Below, piece by piece: positions 30,004 to 43,585 of a stretch of DNA of 64,000 nucleotides. The translations under genes were made by a program, and so were the position numbers. Numbering within the stretch: position 1 is the first letter of the stretch; each line of letters opens with the position of its first letter. Below the pieces are notes generated by a model. It was not told the DNA's origin. It searched no databases and saw only the letters and a list, made by a program, of their open reading frames with translations. Source of the stretch: Deinococcus arcticus (GTDB lineage: Bacteria; Deinococcota; Deinococci; Deinococcales; Deinococcaceae); assembly GCF_003028415.1 (NCBI RefSeq), contig NZ_PYSV01000019.1, forward strand, positions 1-64,000. Direction: 5' to 3'.

Positions 30004-32514
30004 ATGACCCAGCCCCACATCCCCCTGCCTGAACTTGCCCTGGTCGCCCTGGTGGGCGCGTCTTCATCAGGCAAAAGTACCTTTGCCGCCCGGCACTTTG
30101 GCCCCCACGAGGTCCTGAGCAGCGACCATTTCCGCGCGCTGGTGAGCGGCAGCGAGCACACGCTGGACGCCAACGCCGCCGCCTTCGACAGCCTGTTCTA
30201 TGTGGCGGCCAAACGCCTGGAACGCGGCCTGCTGACCGTGATTGACGCGACCTCGGTGCGCCCGGACGACCGCCGCCGCCTCGTGGACCTGGCCCGCGCG
30301 CATGACGTGCTGCCGGTGGCGATTGTGCTGGACCTGCCCCGGGGACTGCTGGAAGCCCGCCACGAGGCGCGCGGTGACCGGCCCTTCAGCGCGGCCGTCG
30401 TTGGCCGTCAGCAGACCGAACTGCGGCGCACCCTGCGCGGCATGGGCAAGGAAGGCTTCCGGCATGTGTGGACGCTGCGTTCGCCCGAGGAGGTGGAGGC
30501 TGCCTGGGTCACCCGCGTGCCGCTGTACACGAACAAGAAACACCTGCACGGCCCCTTCGACTTCATTGGCGACGTGCACGGCTGCCTGAACGAACTGCGC
30601 GAGCTGCTGCAGAAGCTGGGCTACGTGCTGGAGGGCGACCACGCCACGCCGCCGCCGGGCCGCACCGCCGTCTTCGTGGGCGACCTGGTGGACCGGGGCC
30701 CCGACAGCGCCGGGGTGCTGCGGCTGGTCATGAACATGGTCGCCAGCGGCGCGGCCCTGTGCGTGCCCGGCAACCACGACGAGAAACTGAAGCGTGCCCT
30801 GGACGGCAAGGCGGTCAAGGCCCTGCACGGCCTGGACGCCACCCTGGCGCAGCTGGAGGCGGCGGGGCCGGAGTTCCGGGCGCAGGTGCGGGCCTTTCTG
30901 GACGGGCTGGTGAGCCACCTCGTGCTGGACGGGGGCCGGGTGGTGGTGGCCCACGCCGGGCTGCCCGAGAAATACCAGGGCCGCAGCTCTGGCCGGGTGC
31001 GTTCCTTCGCCCTGTACGGCGATGTGGACGGCAGCACGGACGACCTGGGCCTGCCGGTCCGGCGCGACTGGGCCGCCGGGTACCGGGGCGCGGCGCACGT
31101 GGTGTATGGCCACACCCCCGTGGCGTGGCCCCGCTGGGTGAACCGCACGATTGACCTGGACACCGGTTGCGCCTTTGGCGGGGCCCTGAGCGCCCTGCGG
31201 TACCCCGAGATGGAAGTGGTGAGTGTGCCGGCCCACGCGCAGTACGCGGTGCCCGCCCGGCCCCTGGCCGACCACACCCCCAGCGAGGCCTTCGATCTGG
31301 CCGAGTTTCTGCAGCCTGGCCGGATCGAGACCCGCACCTTCGGCGGCGTGATGCTGCGCGCCGGGGAACGGGCAGCGGCCGTGGAAACCTTCAGCCGCTT
31401 CGGCGTGGCCCCGGAGTGGTGCGTGTACCTGCCCCCCACCATGAGCCCGGTGGAAACGAGCGCGCGGCCGGACCACCTGGAACATCCCGACGAGGCGTTC
31501 GCGTATTTCCGGGGCCAGGGGATCACGCAGGTGATCTGCGAGGAAAAGCACATGGGCAGCCGCGCACTGCTGGTGCTGGCCCGCGATGAGGCCGCCGCGC
31601 AGGCCCGGTTTGGGGTGACAGGCGGCGCGGGGTGCATCTACACCCGCACGGGCCGCCCCTTTTTCAAGCCCGAGTGGGAAGCGGTCATTCTGGCCCGCGC
31701 CCGGCAGGCAGCCACCCAGGCCGGGCTGTGGGCGACCCTGAACACCGACTGGCTGCTGCTGGACGCCGAGATTCTGCCCTGGAGCCTGAAGGCCGAGGAG
31801 CTGATCAAGGGCCAGTACGCCGCCGTGGGAGCGGCTGGACAGGCCACGCTGGCGGCGTCGGTGCGGGCGCTGCACGCGGCCCAGGCGCGCGGCCTGGACC
31901 TGGGGGACTGGCCGGGACGCACCCGGGCGCGCGCCGAAGCCCTGACCCGGTACCGCGCCGCCTACCGCGCCTACGTGCGCCGGGTGGCAGGGCCCGAGGA
32001 CGTGCGGATTCTGCCGTTCCACCTGCTGGCTTCAGAAGGGCAGGTGCATGCGGACAGGGCCCACCCCTGGCACCTGAACACGCTGAGTACCCTGGCCGAC
32101 GCGGCACCAGACCTGTTCGGGCGCACCGAATCCCGGGTCGTGACGCTGGGCACGCCCGAGGAGGCCGAGGCCACCGCGTGGTGGAACGCCCTGACCGCAG
32201 CGGGTGGGGAGGGCATGGTGGTCAAGCCGCTGCCCTTCTTCGCGGCCGAGCCCCGGTCCCTGCAGCCGGCGGTGAAGGTGCGCGGGCGTGAATACCTGCG
32301 CGTCATCTACGGCCCGGAGTACACGCAGCCCGAACACCTGGGCCGCCTCAAGGCCCGCGCGCTGGGCGCCAAGCGGGGCCGGGCCCTGCGCGAATTTCAC
32401 CTGGGCCTGGAAGGCCTGACCCGCTTTGTCGAGCGCGCCGCGCCGGGGCGGGTGCACGAATGCGTGCTGGGCGTCCTGGCCCTGGAAAGCGATCCCATTG
32501 ACGTGAGGCTGTAA
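30004..32514 (+). CDS. pnkp: Polynucleotide kinase-phosphatase-ligase of bacterial RNA repair
   Basis: 836 residues in the order of bacterial Pnkp. Kinase: P-loop GASSSGKST near residue 18-26. Phosphatase (binuclear metallophosphoesterase): GDVHG at 189, GDLVDRG at 226, GNHDE at 256, GHTP at 369. Ligase/adenylyltransferase: EEKHMGS with the nucleotidyl Lys at 515 and GEGMVVKPL near 735. It heals and, with Hen1, seals cleaved RNA after 2',3'-phosphate removal and 5' phosphorylation. The bacterial ligase domain needs the Hen1 N-terminal domain for sealing, and hen1 follows. Its stop TAA (32512-32514) coincides with the start of repeat A4. Divergent from uvrB. Confidence 0.94.
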   Translation: MTQPHIPLPELALVALVGASSSGKSTFAARHFGPHEVLSSDHFRALVSGSEHTLDANAAAFDSLFYVAAKRLERGLLTVIDATSVRPDDRRRLVDLARAHDVLPVAIVLDLPRGLLEARHEARGDRPFSAAVVGRQQTELRRTLRGMGKEGFRHVWTLRSPEEVEAAWVTRVPLYTNKKHLHGPFDFIGDVHGCLNELRELLQKLGYVLEGDHATPPPGRTAVFVGDLVDRGPDSAGVLRLVMNMVASGAALCVPGNHDEKLKRALDGKAVKALHGLDATLAQLEAAGPEFRAQVRAFLDGLVSHLVLDGGRVVVAHAGLPEKYQGRSSGRVRSFALYGDVDGSTDDLGLPVRRDWAAGYRGAAHVVYGHTPVAWPRWVNRTIDLDTGCAFGGALSALRYPEMEVVSVPAHAQYAVPARPLADHTPSEAFDLAEFLQPGRIETRTFGGVMLRAGERAAAVETFSRFGVAPEWCVYLPPTMSPVETSARPDHLEHPDEAFAYFRGQGITQVICEEKHMGSRALLVLARDEAAAQARFGVTGGAGCIYTRTGRPFFKPEWEAVILARARQAATQAGLWATLNTDWLLLDAEILPWSLKAEELIKGQYAAVGAAGQATLAASVRALHAAQARGLDLGDWPGRTRARAEALTRYRAAYRAYVRRVAGPEDVRILPFHLLASEGQVHADRAHPWHLNTLSTLADAAPDLFGRTESRVVTLGTPEEAEATAWWNALTAAGGEGMVVKPLPFFAAEPRSLQPAVKVRGREYLRVIYGPEYTQPEHLGRLKARALGAKRGRALREFHLGLEGLTRFVERAAPGRVHECVLGVLALESDPIDVRL

Positions 32515-32622
32515 GTGCGTCGCCCCTCACGTTGCGACTGTTCAGGAGAGCGCCGAAAAGCCTCTGCGCCCGGCGCAACGCACTTTTTCCGAGACTTGCT
32601 TCACTCGGTTGGTCCGGGGATC
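32512..32622 (+). repeat. Interspersed repeat family A, copy 4 (diverged, 3' part lost)
   Basis: TAAGTGCGTCGCCCCTCACG and the next 60 bp follow the family, then similarity fades after GAGACTTGCT. It fills the whole gap between pnkp and hen1, and its first three bases are the pnkp stop codon. Confidence 0.8.
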
Positions 32623-32639
32623 AACTTCGAGGTACTGAG

Positions 32640-34031
32640 ATGCTGCTGACCATTACCACCACCCACCAGCCTGCCACCGACCTGGGCTTCTTGCTCATGA
32701 AGCACCCGGAGCGCGTGCTGGAACGCCCGCTGCCCTTTGGCCGCTCGCTGGTGTTCTACCCGGAGGCCACCCCGGAGCAGACCACCGCCGCGCTGCTGGT
32801 CGAGGTGGACCCGGTGGCGCTGTCGCGCGCCCCGGCAGGCGGCGAGACCGGCACCCTGGAACCCTATGTGAACGACCGCCCTTACGCCTCGGGGAGCTTT
32901 CTGGCCGTGGCGCTGCGCGACGCGTACGGCACGGCCATGACCGGCCAGAGCCGCGACCGGCCCGAACTGGCGGCTCAGGCCATTCCTTTAACCCTCACAT
33001 TGCCGTGTGTGGCGGCGCGCGGCGGCCCCGAGTTACCGGAGCGCCTGTTCGCGCCGCTGGGCTACGCGGTAGAGGTCCGGCCCCTGCCGCTGGACCCCGA
33101 GTTTCCCGAATGGGGCGAGCGGCCCTACGTGGCGCTGACCCTGCGCGCCCAGGTGCGCCTGAGTGACGCCCTGCGCCACCTGTACGTGCTGCTGCCTGCC
33201 CTGGACGGCAAGAAACACTACTACGTGGGCGAAGAGGAGGTGGACAAGCTGCTGCGCCACGGGCAGGGCTGGCTGGACACCCACCCGGAACGCGAGTGGA
33301 TTACCGCGCGCTACCTACGTTTTCGGGGGCTGGTCACCCAGGCCCGCGCGCACTTCGTGCTGCCGGACGAGGCGGGGGGTGGGCCAGCTGCGGCCGACGA
33401 ACCGGCGGTCCCAGCAAAACCCCGATTGCACGACGAGCGGCTGGACGGGGTGGCCGGGGTGCTGCAGCAGAGCGGCGCCGCGCGGGTGCTGGACCTGGGC
33501 TGCGGCGAGGGCAAACTGCTGCGCCGCCTGCTGGCCGCCCCGCAGTTCCGCGAACTGGTGGGGCTGGACATCAGCGCGCGCAGCCTGGAGATTGCCGCCG
33601 ACAAGCTGCGCCTGGCGGAGCGCCCCGAACTGCGTGAGCGCGTGCGCCTGCTGCACGGCAGCCTCGCCTACCCGGATTCACGGTTAAGGGGCTTTGACGC
33701 CGCCGCGCTGGTGGAAGTCATTGAGCATCTGGAGCCGCACCGACTGGAGGCCCTGACGGCCAACGTGCTGGGCTTTGCGCGCCCCGGGCTGCTGGTGGTG
33801 ACCACGCCCAACCGCGAGTACAACGCCACCTTTGGCGAGGCGGCGGGCCTGCGCCACCCGGACCACCGCTTCGAGTGGACCCGCGCCGAGTTTCAGGCCT
33901 GGGCACAGGCGGCGGCCCAGGCGTACGGCTATGCCGTCGAATTCCGCCCATTGGGCGACATTCACCCCAACTACGGCCCGGTAACGCAGATGGCGCTGTT
34001 CACCCAGGAAGGCCGGGCCAGCCCCCGCTGA
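32640..34031 (+). CDS. hen1: Hen1: RNA 3'-terminal ribose 2'-O-methyltransferase and Pnkp partner
   Basis: 463 residues. The N-terminal half (about 1-240) is the Hen1 ligase-activating domain, beginning MLLTITTTHQPATDLGFLLMKHPE as in characterised bacterial Hen1 proteins. After a linker comes a SAM-dependent methyltransferase (about 265-463) with VLDLGCGEG near 283-291, metal-binding VEVIEHLEPHR near 358 and the diagnostic HRFEWTRAEF. It methylates the 3'-end at a tRNA break before Pnkp sealing, making the junction resistant to the same ribotoxin. GAGGT lies 6 nt before the ATG at 32640. Confidence 0.94.
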   Translation: MLLTITTTHQPATDLGFLLMKHPERVLERPLPFGRSLVFYPEATPEQTTAALLVEVDPVALSRAPAGGETGTLEPYVNDRPYASGSFLAVALRDAYGTAMTGQSRDRPELAAQAIPLTLTLPCVAARGGPELPERLFAPLGYAVEVRPLPLDPEFPEWGERPYVALTLRAQVRLSDALRHLYVLLPALDGKKHYYVGEEEVDKLLRHGQGWLDTHPEREWITARYLRFRGLVTQARAHFVLPDEAGGGPAAADEPAVPAKPRLHDERLDGVAGVLQQSGAARVLDLGCGEGKLLRRLLAAPQFRELVGLDISARSLEIAADKLRLAERPELRERVRLLHGSLAYPDSRLRGFDAAALVEVIEHLEPHRLEALTANVLGFARPGLLVVTTPNREYNATFGEAAGLRHPDHRFEWTRAEFQAWAQAAAQAYGYAVEFRPLGDIHPNYGPVTQMALFTQEGRASPR

Positions 34032-34044
34032 AGCCCTTTGCGTC

Positions 34045-34088
34045 TTAAGTCGTTCGCTGTTGATCGGGGGCTTGGCAGCGAGTGACTG
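34045..34088 (+). repeat. Repeat family A, copy 5 (3' fragment folding as a hairpin)
   Basis: AGTCGTTCGCTG and CAGCGAGTGACT form a 12-bp stem around TTGATCGGGGGCTTGG, the 3' end of family A. It lies 14 nt after the hen1 stop and could act as its transcript end. Confidence 0.7.
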
Positions 34089-34160
34089 AACTGCCGGTTC
34101 AGGAGGGCGTTCCGGCGTGGGCAGCGCCGCTGGCCCAGGCTTGGCCCTACACTGCCCCCT

Positions 34161-35387
34161 ATGCGTGCCCGGCCTGCCGCCCTGATTTTTATTCTCCTCA
34201 CCGCTCTGATTGACATCATCGGCATCGGGCTGATCATTCCGGTGCTGCCGGGGCTGGTCAAGGAACTGGCCGGCTCGGAGGCGGCGGGCGCCCAGAGCAT
34301 CGGCTGGCTCACGGCCGCCTACGCGGTCATGCAGTTTGTATTCGCGCCCATCCTGGGCCGCCTGAGTGATCGCTTCGGCCGCCGCCCGGTGCTGCTGCTG
34401 TCGCTGGCGGGCATGGCGCTGGACTATGTGCTGCTGTACTTCGCGCCCAGCCTGTGGTGGCTCTTTCTGGGCCGCGTGCTGGCGGGCATTACCGGCGCCA
34501 GCCTGACTGTGGCCAACGCCTACATTGCCGATGTCACGCCGCCTGAACAGCGGGCCAAGAATTTCGGCCTGCTGGGGGCCACCTTCGGCGTGGGCTTCAT
34601 TCTGGGGCCGGCCCTGGGCGGCTTCCTGGGCGAGTACGGCCTGCGGGTGCCGTTTCTGGTGGCGGCGGGTCTGACCGCCCTGAACCTGTTGTACGGCCTG
34701 TTCGTGCTGCCCGAGTCGCTGCCTGCCAGTGCGCGGGCCAAGGGCTTTGAGGGCCGCGACCTCAACCCCCTGCTGCCCCTGAAGGCCCTGACCGAGTACC
34801 CCATTCTGCGTAGCCTCGCCCTGACCTTCGTGCTGCTGGGGCTGGCCGGGCAGGTCATCTTCAGCACCTGGGTGCTGTACACCGAACGCGTGCTGCGCTG
34901 GAGCCCCGGGCAGAACGGCGTGGCACTGGCCTTTTTCGGCCTGCTGGTGGCGGTGGTGCAGGGCGGCCTGATTGGCCCATTTATCGCCCGCTTTGGCGAG
35001 CGGCGCACCATCATGACCGGGCTGGTGGCCTCCATTCTGGAATTCATGCTGCTGGCCTTTGCGCGCAGTGGGGTCACGCTGTACGCCTCGCTGGTGGTGG
35101 GGGCGCTGGGCGGGCTGGCGAACCCGGCCATTCAGGGCCTGATCTCGCGGCAGGTCAGCGAAACCGAACAGGGGCGGGTGCAGGGGGCGGTCACCAGCCT
35201 GAACAGTCTGGTGGGCGTGGTGGGGCCCATTGTGGCCACAGCGGTCTACGCGTACGGCGCGGGCCACGGCTTTCCCGGTGCGGCGTTCCTGATGGGCGCG
35301 GCGCTCTCGGTGGCGGGCACGTTCCTGATTCTAGGCGTGCTGCGTGGCCTGCCGGAAACGGGAAAGCCGGGAATGCAGAACGCTTGA
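34161..35387 (+). CDS. MFS transporter of the tetracycline-efflux (TCR/Tet) type
   Basis: 408 residues and about 12 hydrophobic segments. The conserved loop between helices 2 and 3 reads [17 protein letters not shown] and helix 5 contains [16 protein letters not shown], both typical of Tet(A)-like drug/H+ antiporters. Chromosomal members often export other small molecules, so resistance cannot be assumed. TACACT at 34148-34153, 7 nt before the ATG, points to a leaderless transcript. Confidence 0.85.
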   Translation: MRARPAALIFILLTALIDIIGIGLIIPVLPGLVKELAGSEAAGAQSIGWLTAAYAVMQFVFAPILGRLSDRFGRRPVLLLSLAGMALDYVLLYFAPSLWWLFLGRVLAGITGASLTVANAYIADVTPPEQRAKNFGLLGATFGVGFILGPALGGFLGEYGLRVPFLVAAGLTALNLLYGLFVLPESLPASARAKGFEGRDLNPLLPLKALTEYPILRSLALTFVLLGLAGQVIFSTWVLYTERVLRWSPGQNGVALAFFGLLVAVVQGGLIGPFIARFGERRTIMTGLVASILEFMLLAFARSGVTLYASLVVGALGGLANPAIQGLISRQVSETEQGRVQGAVTSLNSLVGVVGPIVATAVYAYGAGHGFPGAAFLMGAALSVAGTFLILGVLRGLPETGKPGMQNA

Positions 35388-35412
35388 GAGACTGGAACTT
35401 GATGGCGGGCTT

Positions 35413-35715
35413 CTAGTCCTCTTCCCAGGCGTCATCCTCCTTCAGCGCCTCAAGCAACATGGGGACGAGATAATGCTCCTGATAGTCATTCAGGGTCAGG
35501 CTGTACACCCCCTGGTGAGCCAGGTCTTTGGCCTCGATCAGGCTGAGGTCAAACAAAGAGCGGAGAAGCCGAATAATCTCGATCACCCCTAGCCCCTGAG
35601 CATGTGCCTGCTGGGCTGTTTCGAGGGGTGACATCTCCTTGCTGGTCGGAGGTTGTCCAGTGACCTTCGCCTCTGGAACACCGTCGCAAGAGGTGGTCTT
35701 CTCCAGCTTATTCAC
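35413..35715 (-). CDS. Small protein resembling the ribosomal bL12 C-terminal domain
   Basis: About 100 residues. The [27 protein letters not shown] segment matches the helix-turn-helix of the L7/L12 C-terminal domain, where the usual sequence is I-K-V-I-K-x-V-R-x-x-T-G-L-G-L-K-E-A-K-D-L-V. That surface binds translation factors, so the protein may interact with a GTPase or another L12 partner. The C terminus is acidic (KEDDAWEED). I chose the GTG at 35715, which overlaps the LysR stop by 8 nt and has AAGGAG 10 nt upstream; ATG at 35634 is the alternative. Confidence 0.55.
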   Translation of the reverse strand: MNKLEKTTSCDGVPEAKVTGQPPTSKEMSPLETAQQAHAQGLGVIEIIRLLRSLFDLSLIEAKDLAHQGVYSLTLNDYQEHYLVPMLLEALKEDDAWEED

Positions 35716-36646
35716 GGCTGAACGTCTCCTTTGGCGCCGGGGCATCTGTGGTCTCGTTGCCCGCCAGCACTTCCTGCGCCACCCCCAGAAAGCCGCGCAC
35801 CACCGGGCTTTTTCCCTCGCCCCGGCGCCACACCGCCACGATCTCCACGATGGGGGCGTCCTCGACAGGCCGGTACACCACGCCGGGCAGGCTCAGGCGA
35901 CTGAAAAATTCGATGGGCAAAAAGACCCCCACGCCCGCCGCCACCAGCGACAGCAGCGTGGGCACCTCAATGGCCTCCTGCACCACATGCGGCGTGAAGC
36001 CCGCCCCGGCGCACCAGCGCATCACCTGGTCAAAGTAGGTGGCCCGGATCTGGCGCGGAAAAAAAACAAACGGTTCGGGCGCCAGATCGCTGATTTTCAG
36101 GCGCCGCTTGCGGGCCAGCGGGTGCGCGGCGGGCAGCGCGGCCACCAGCGGCTGGCGCCACAGGGCGCGCGATTCCAGCCCCGGGTCGCGCACGGGCAGC
36201 AGCATCAGCCCCACGTCAATCTGGCCGCCGCGCAGCGCCGCTTCCTGCTCCTGGGCGGTCAGTTCGCGCAGGTCCACGCTGACATTCGGGTACAGCTCGC
36301 GAAACCGCCGCACGATTTCCGGCAGGCCGCCAAAGGCCAGCCCCCCCACAAAGCCCACGCTCAGGCGCCCCACCTCGCCCCGGGCGGCGCGGCGGGCGCG
36401 CTCGATGGTCTGGGCGGCCAGCGCCAGCGTGGCCCGGGCGCCCACCAGGAATTCCTGCCCGGCCGGGGTTAGCTGCACGCGGCGGGTGGTGCGCAGCACC
36501 AGGGGGACGCCCACCTCCTCTTCCAGGTTGCGAATGGAATTGCTCAGGGCCTGCTGCACCACGAACACGCGTTCGGCGGCCCGGCCAAAGTGCTCTTCCT
36601 CGGCCAGGGCCACAAAATGCCGCAGGTGGCGCAGTTCAATGGTCAT
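35708..36646 (-). CDS. LysR-family transcriptional regulator
   Basis: 312 residues. The N-terminal winged helix (about 1-60: [24 protein letters not shown], then the [15 protein letters not shown] recognition region) is typical, followed by two substrate-binding lobes. It is divergent from the ATP-grasp gene 88 bp away, so that gene is a natural target. The ligand is unknown. The gene may be cotranscribed with the bL12-CTD-like gene downstream. Confidence 0.92.
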   Translation of the reverse strand: MTIELRHLRHFVALAEEEHFGRAAERVFVVQQALSNSIRNLEEEVGVPLVLRTTRRVQLTPAGQEFLVGARATLALAAQTIERARRAARGEVGRLSVGFVGGLAFGGLPEIVRRFRELYPNVSVDLRELTAQEQEAALRGGQIDVGLMLLPVRDPGLESRALWRQPLVAALPAAHPLARKRRLKISDLAPEPFVFFPRQIRATYFDQVMRWCAGAGFTPHVVQEAIEVPTLLSLVAAGVGVFLPIEFFSRLSLPGVVYRPVEDAPIVEIVAVWRRGEGKSPVVRGFLGVAQEVLAGNETTDAPAPKETFSRE

Positions 36647-36734
36647 GCTGCGCCGTACGCTAACACCTGCGTACACTGCCCGTGATGACGCGCCGCCTGT
36701 GGTTCCCCGCCTCATCCTGCTGGGCGCCGCGCAC

Positions 36735-37868
36735 ATGAAGGCAGGAACGCGCGTGCTGATCACGGGTGCGCGGGCGCCGGTGGCCCTGGACCTCGCCCGC
36801 GCGCTGCGGGCCGTGGGCGCTGAGGTGGCCCTGGCCGATTCGGTCACGCCCTTTGCAGCCCACCTGTTGCGGCCCCGGGTGCCAGTTCACCGCCTGCCCC
36901 CACCCCGGCGGGCCTTTGCGGCGTTCCGGGCGGCGCTGCTGCGCCTGCTGAGCACCGAAGCCTTTGATCTGGTGGTGCCCACCTGCGAGGAGGTCTTCTG
37001 GCTGGCCGAAGCCGCCCGGCGTGACGGCTGGGCCGACCGGCTGCTGGCCCCGGACCCGGCCACCCTGCGCGCGCTGCATTCCAAGGCCCTGTTTCCCGAA
37101 CTGGCCCGCGCCGCTGGGGTAGACGCGCCGCAGACCTGGGTGCTGGCCAGCCCCGCACAGGTGCAGGCGCTGCACCCGGAGGGCCTGATCTTCAAGCCCG
37201 AGTTCTCACGGTTTGGTGCCGTGCGGCTGGGCGGGCCCGGGGCCGCGCCCACTCCCGCCCGCCGCTGGGTGGCCCAGGAACGGCTGGTAGGCGAGGAACT
37301 GTGCGTGTGGTCGGTGGCCCACGGCGGCGAGCTGGGCGCCTGCGTGGTGTACCGGCCCACGCTGCGCCACGGAGGCGGGGCCTCATACGCTTTCGAGGCG
37401 GTGGATCGTCCGGCCGTGGAGGCGGCCACGCGCGCCCTGGTCCGGGCCACTGGGGCCACGGGTCAGCTGTCGTTCGACCTGATCGTGACGCCGGAGGGCC
37501 GGGTGGCGCCCCTGGAGTGCAATCCGCGCGCCACCAGTGGCCTGCATCTGCTGGACAGGGCCGCGCTGGGCCGCGCGGTGCTGGGGGCCGGGCCGGTCCC
37601 GGCGCCTACCCCGGGCACCCTGCGGTATCTGGCGCCGGCCCTGGCGGTGCTGGGTCCGGTGGGCGCGGTGCAGACCGGGGCCATACGGCCACTGCTGCAC
37701 ACCTGGCGGGCCGGGCAGGATGCTGTGGGCTGCCCGGGCAACCGTGCCCCGGTGGCGGGCGCCCTGCTGGACGCGGCGCGCTTTGCCCTGAGCGGCGCGC
37801 TGGCCGGCCGGAGCGCCGTCGCCCAGTCCACCGCCGACATTGAATGGAACGGCGAGGCCATGCCGTAA
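36735..37868 (+). CDS. ATP-grasp enzyme of unknown substrate
   Basis: 377 residues. An N-terminal Rossmann-like segment [18 protein letters not shown] is followed by the ATP-grasp fold: [13 protein letters not shown], the ATP-binding [34 protein letters not shown] and the metal-binding [16 protein letters not shown]. Such enzymes form an amide or ester bond from a carboxyl-phosphate. The divergent LysR gene suggests it is induced by a metabolite. An upstream non-ATG start is possible; 36735 is the first clear ATG. Confidence 0.8.
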   Translation: MKAGTRVLITGARAPVALDLARALRAVGAEVALADSVTPFAAHLLRPRVPVHRLPPPRRAFAAFRAALLRLLSTEAFDLVVPTCEEVFWLAEAARRDGWADRLLAPDPATLRALHSKALFPELARAAGVDAPQTWVLASPAQVQALHPEGLIFKPEFSRFGAVRLGGPGAAPTPARRWVAQERLVGEELCVWSVAHGGELGACVVYRPTLRHGGGASYAFEAVDRPAVEAATRALVRATGATGQLSFDLIVTPEGRVAPLECNPRATSGLHLLDRAALGRAVLGAGPVPAPTPGTLRYLAPALAVLGPVGAVQTGAIRPLLHTWRAGQDAVGCPGNRAPVAGALLDAARFALSGALAGRSAVAQSTADIEWNGEAMP

Positions 37869-37980
37869 GCGGCCCCGGGCTCTGGTGCATGTGCACGCCA
37901 CTGCCTCGCTGGTCTTTTCGCGGTGCGGACTGCCGTTCCCGGGTGCCCCCTTGTTCCGGGCCAGGGGGGCCCAGTCGCCA

Positions 37981-38529
37981 TCAGGTTCTTTCCAGCGTGG
38001 CGTACAGCCCTAACCACGTCTCAAAGGGTTGGGGCACCCAGGTCACGAACGGCAGCAGAGGGGTCGCCGTCTGAAGGAGCAGCCCGCGCCGGGCCACTTC
38101 CCCGGCCACGCGGGCCACCACCCCCTCAAAGTCCATTTGTCTGTCGCCTTCGGGGTTTAGCAGGCTCAGGCCGGTCCAGCGCTCCACCCGCCGGAAGTCC
38201 GGTTCATTGATGCGGTACAGGTCCTCGTACAGGATGGTCTGGGTGGCGGCGGGACCACCTTCACGCTGGCGGGCGAAATACTGCACCGGGGGGTAGCAGT
38301 CGCGGTCCACCATATTCACCCGGGCGCCGCAGCCCCCGCATCCAAAGCCGCCCACGTGCCCGTAGCGGCTGCCGTGATACAGAAACGGCGTGTGAGGGAG
38401 AAACCCGCAGGCTGGGCAGTACTGCAGGATGGGGCCAGCCGTCATCATCACCGAGGGCTGCCGGGTGCGGACGGAATGGTAGAGGGTAACCATGCGGCCC
38501 AGCATCCCGCCCCGGCTGCTCTCCAGCAT
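37981..38529 (-). CDS. Uncharacterised protein with zinc-ribbon cysteines
   Basis: 182 residues. Two C-x-x-C pairs (YCPACGFLPH and GFGCGGCGARV, about 23 residues apart) probably bind one zinc. The remainder is mixed and includes an acidic stretch DFRRVERWTGL. No family is recognised and no neighbour shares the transcript. The start is uncertain: ATGs at 38529, 38505 and 38493 are all in frame. Convergent with the ATP-grasp gene. Confidence 0.6.
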   Translation of the reverse strand: MLESSRGGMLGRMVTLYHSVRTRQPSVMMTAGPILQYCPACGFLPHTPFLYHGSRYGHVGGFGCGGCGARVNMVDRDCYPPVQYFARQREGGPAATQTILYEDLYRINEPDFRRVERWTGLSLLNPEGDRQMDFEGVVARVAGEVARRGLLLQTATPLLPFVTWVPQPFETWLGLYATLERT

Positions 38530-38663
38530 GAAGAAAGGCCCAAGGGGCAGCCACGCTGAGGCGGCGGGCCGCGCCGCTGCGAGACATTCACGCGCGCCAG
38601 TGGTGAATCCCCCGCCCTGGCGCTGTTGGAAGTGGGCAAATGCGCGGCCTATGCTGAAGTCCT

Positions 38664-41393
<2,730 letters not shown>

Positions 41394-41404
41394 TGGTGAA
41401 TGGT

Positions 41405-41456
41405 TGACGGTTGATAGAAAGAACTGTCAACCATCAACATTCAACCATCAACTTTC
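41405..41456. repeat. Intergenic GTTGA/TCAAC hairpin between aceE and aceF
   Basis: GTTGACGGTTGA and TCAACCATCAAC form a long stem with one mismatch; a second TCAACCATCAAC follows. Similar TCAACCATCAA/GGTGATGG motifs occur at 54690-54756, 57612-57643 and 57720-57756, so it belongs to a small family of intergenic hairpins. Confidence 0.5.
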
Positions 41457-41478
41457 TACATTCTCCGAAGGAGAACAT

Positions 41479-43263
<1,785 letters not shown>

Positions 43264-43274
43264 TTTGAATAAAG

Positions 43275-43309
43275 AGTGCGGCCCCTGACCATCTGGCAGG
43301 GGCCGCACT
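43275..43309. terminator. Terminator hairpin after aceF
   Basis: AGTGCGGCCCCTG (43275-43287) pairs over 13 bp with CAGGGGCCGCACT (43297-43309). There is no long T run. Confidence 0.7.
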
Positions 43310-43404
43310 GGTTCTGGGATGGCCGGCTGGGGAGAACTGAACCGCAAGCACGGCGCCGTCACTTCTGTGCAAGGGGTGCCGGTGGCGTGCGCTGATCACC
43401 CTCA

Positions 43405-43585
43405 CACGGACGGCGGTCCATTTCTGAAACATCGGGGAAGAAGGGAGATGGTCCCCGCCTCGGCACTGTTCCAGCCCAATGCCCAGAGATCCGCATTTGT
43501 TCCTGCTCTGCGGCGTAGTTCTGCGAATCTCTCCAGTCGGAAACACTCCGTCATGCGCTTACGGAATGGTTCGGAATCCGTATCA
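43405..43585 (-). repeat. Interspersed repeat family B, copy 2
   Basis: Read leftward it starts TGATACGGATTCCG and ends near the GGACCGCCGTCCGT block. The TGA at its start (43585-43583) is the stop codon of the CbiX-like gene. 43310-43404 holds nothing recognisable. Confidence 0.82.

Noticed and set aside
34161..35387. A tetracycline resistance gene
   Set aside because: Sequence type matches Tet-like MFS exporters, but there is no TetR neighbour or operator and many chromosomal members export other compounds.
43319..43420. A short open frame following the aceF terminator
   Set aside because: It runs into repeat B2 and has neither promoter nor ribosome binding site.
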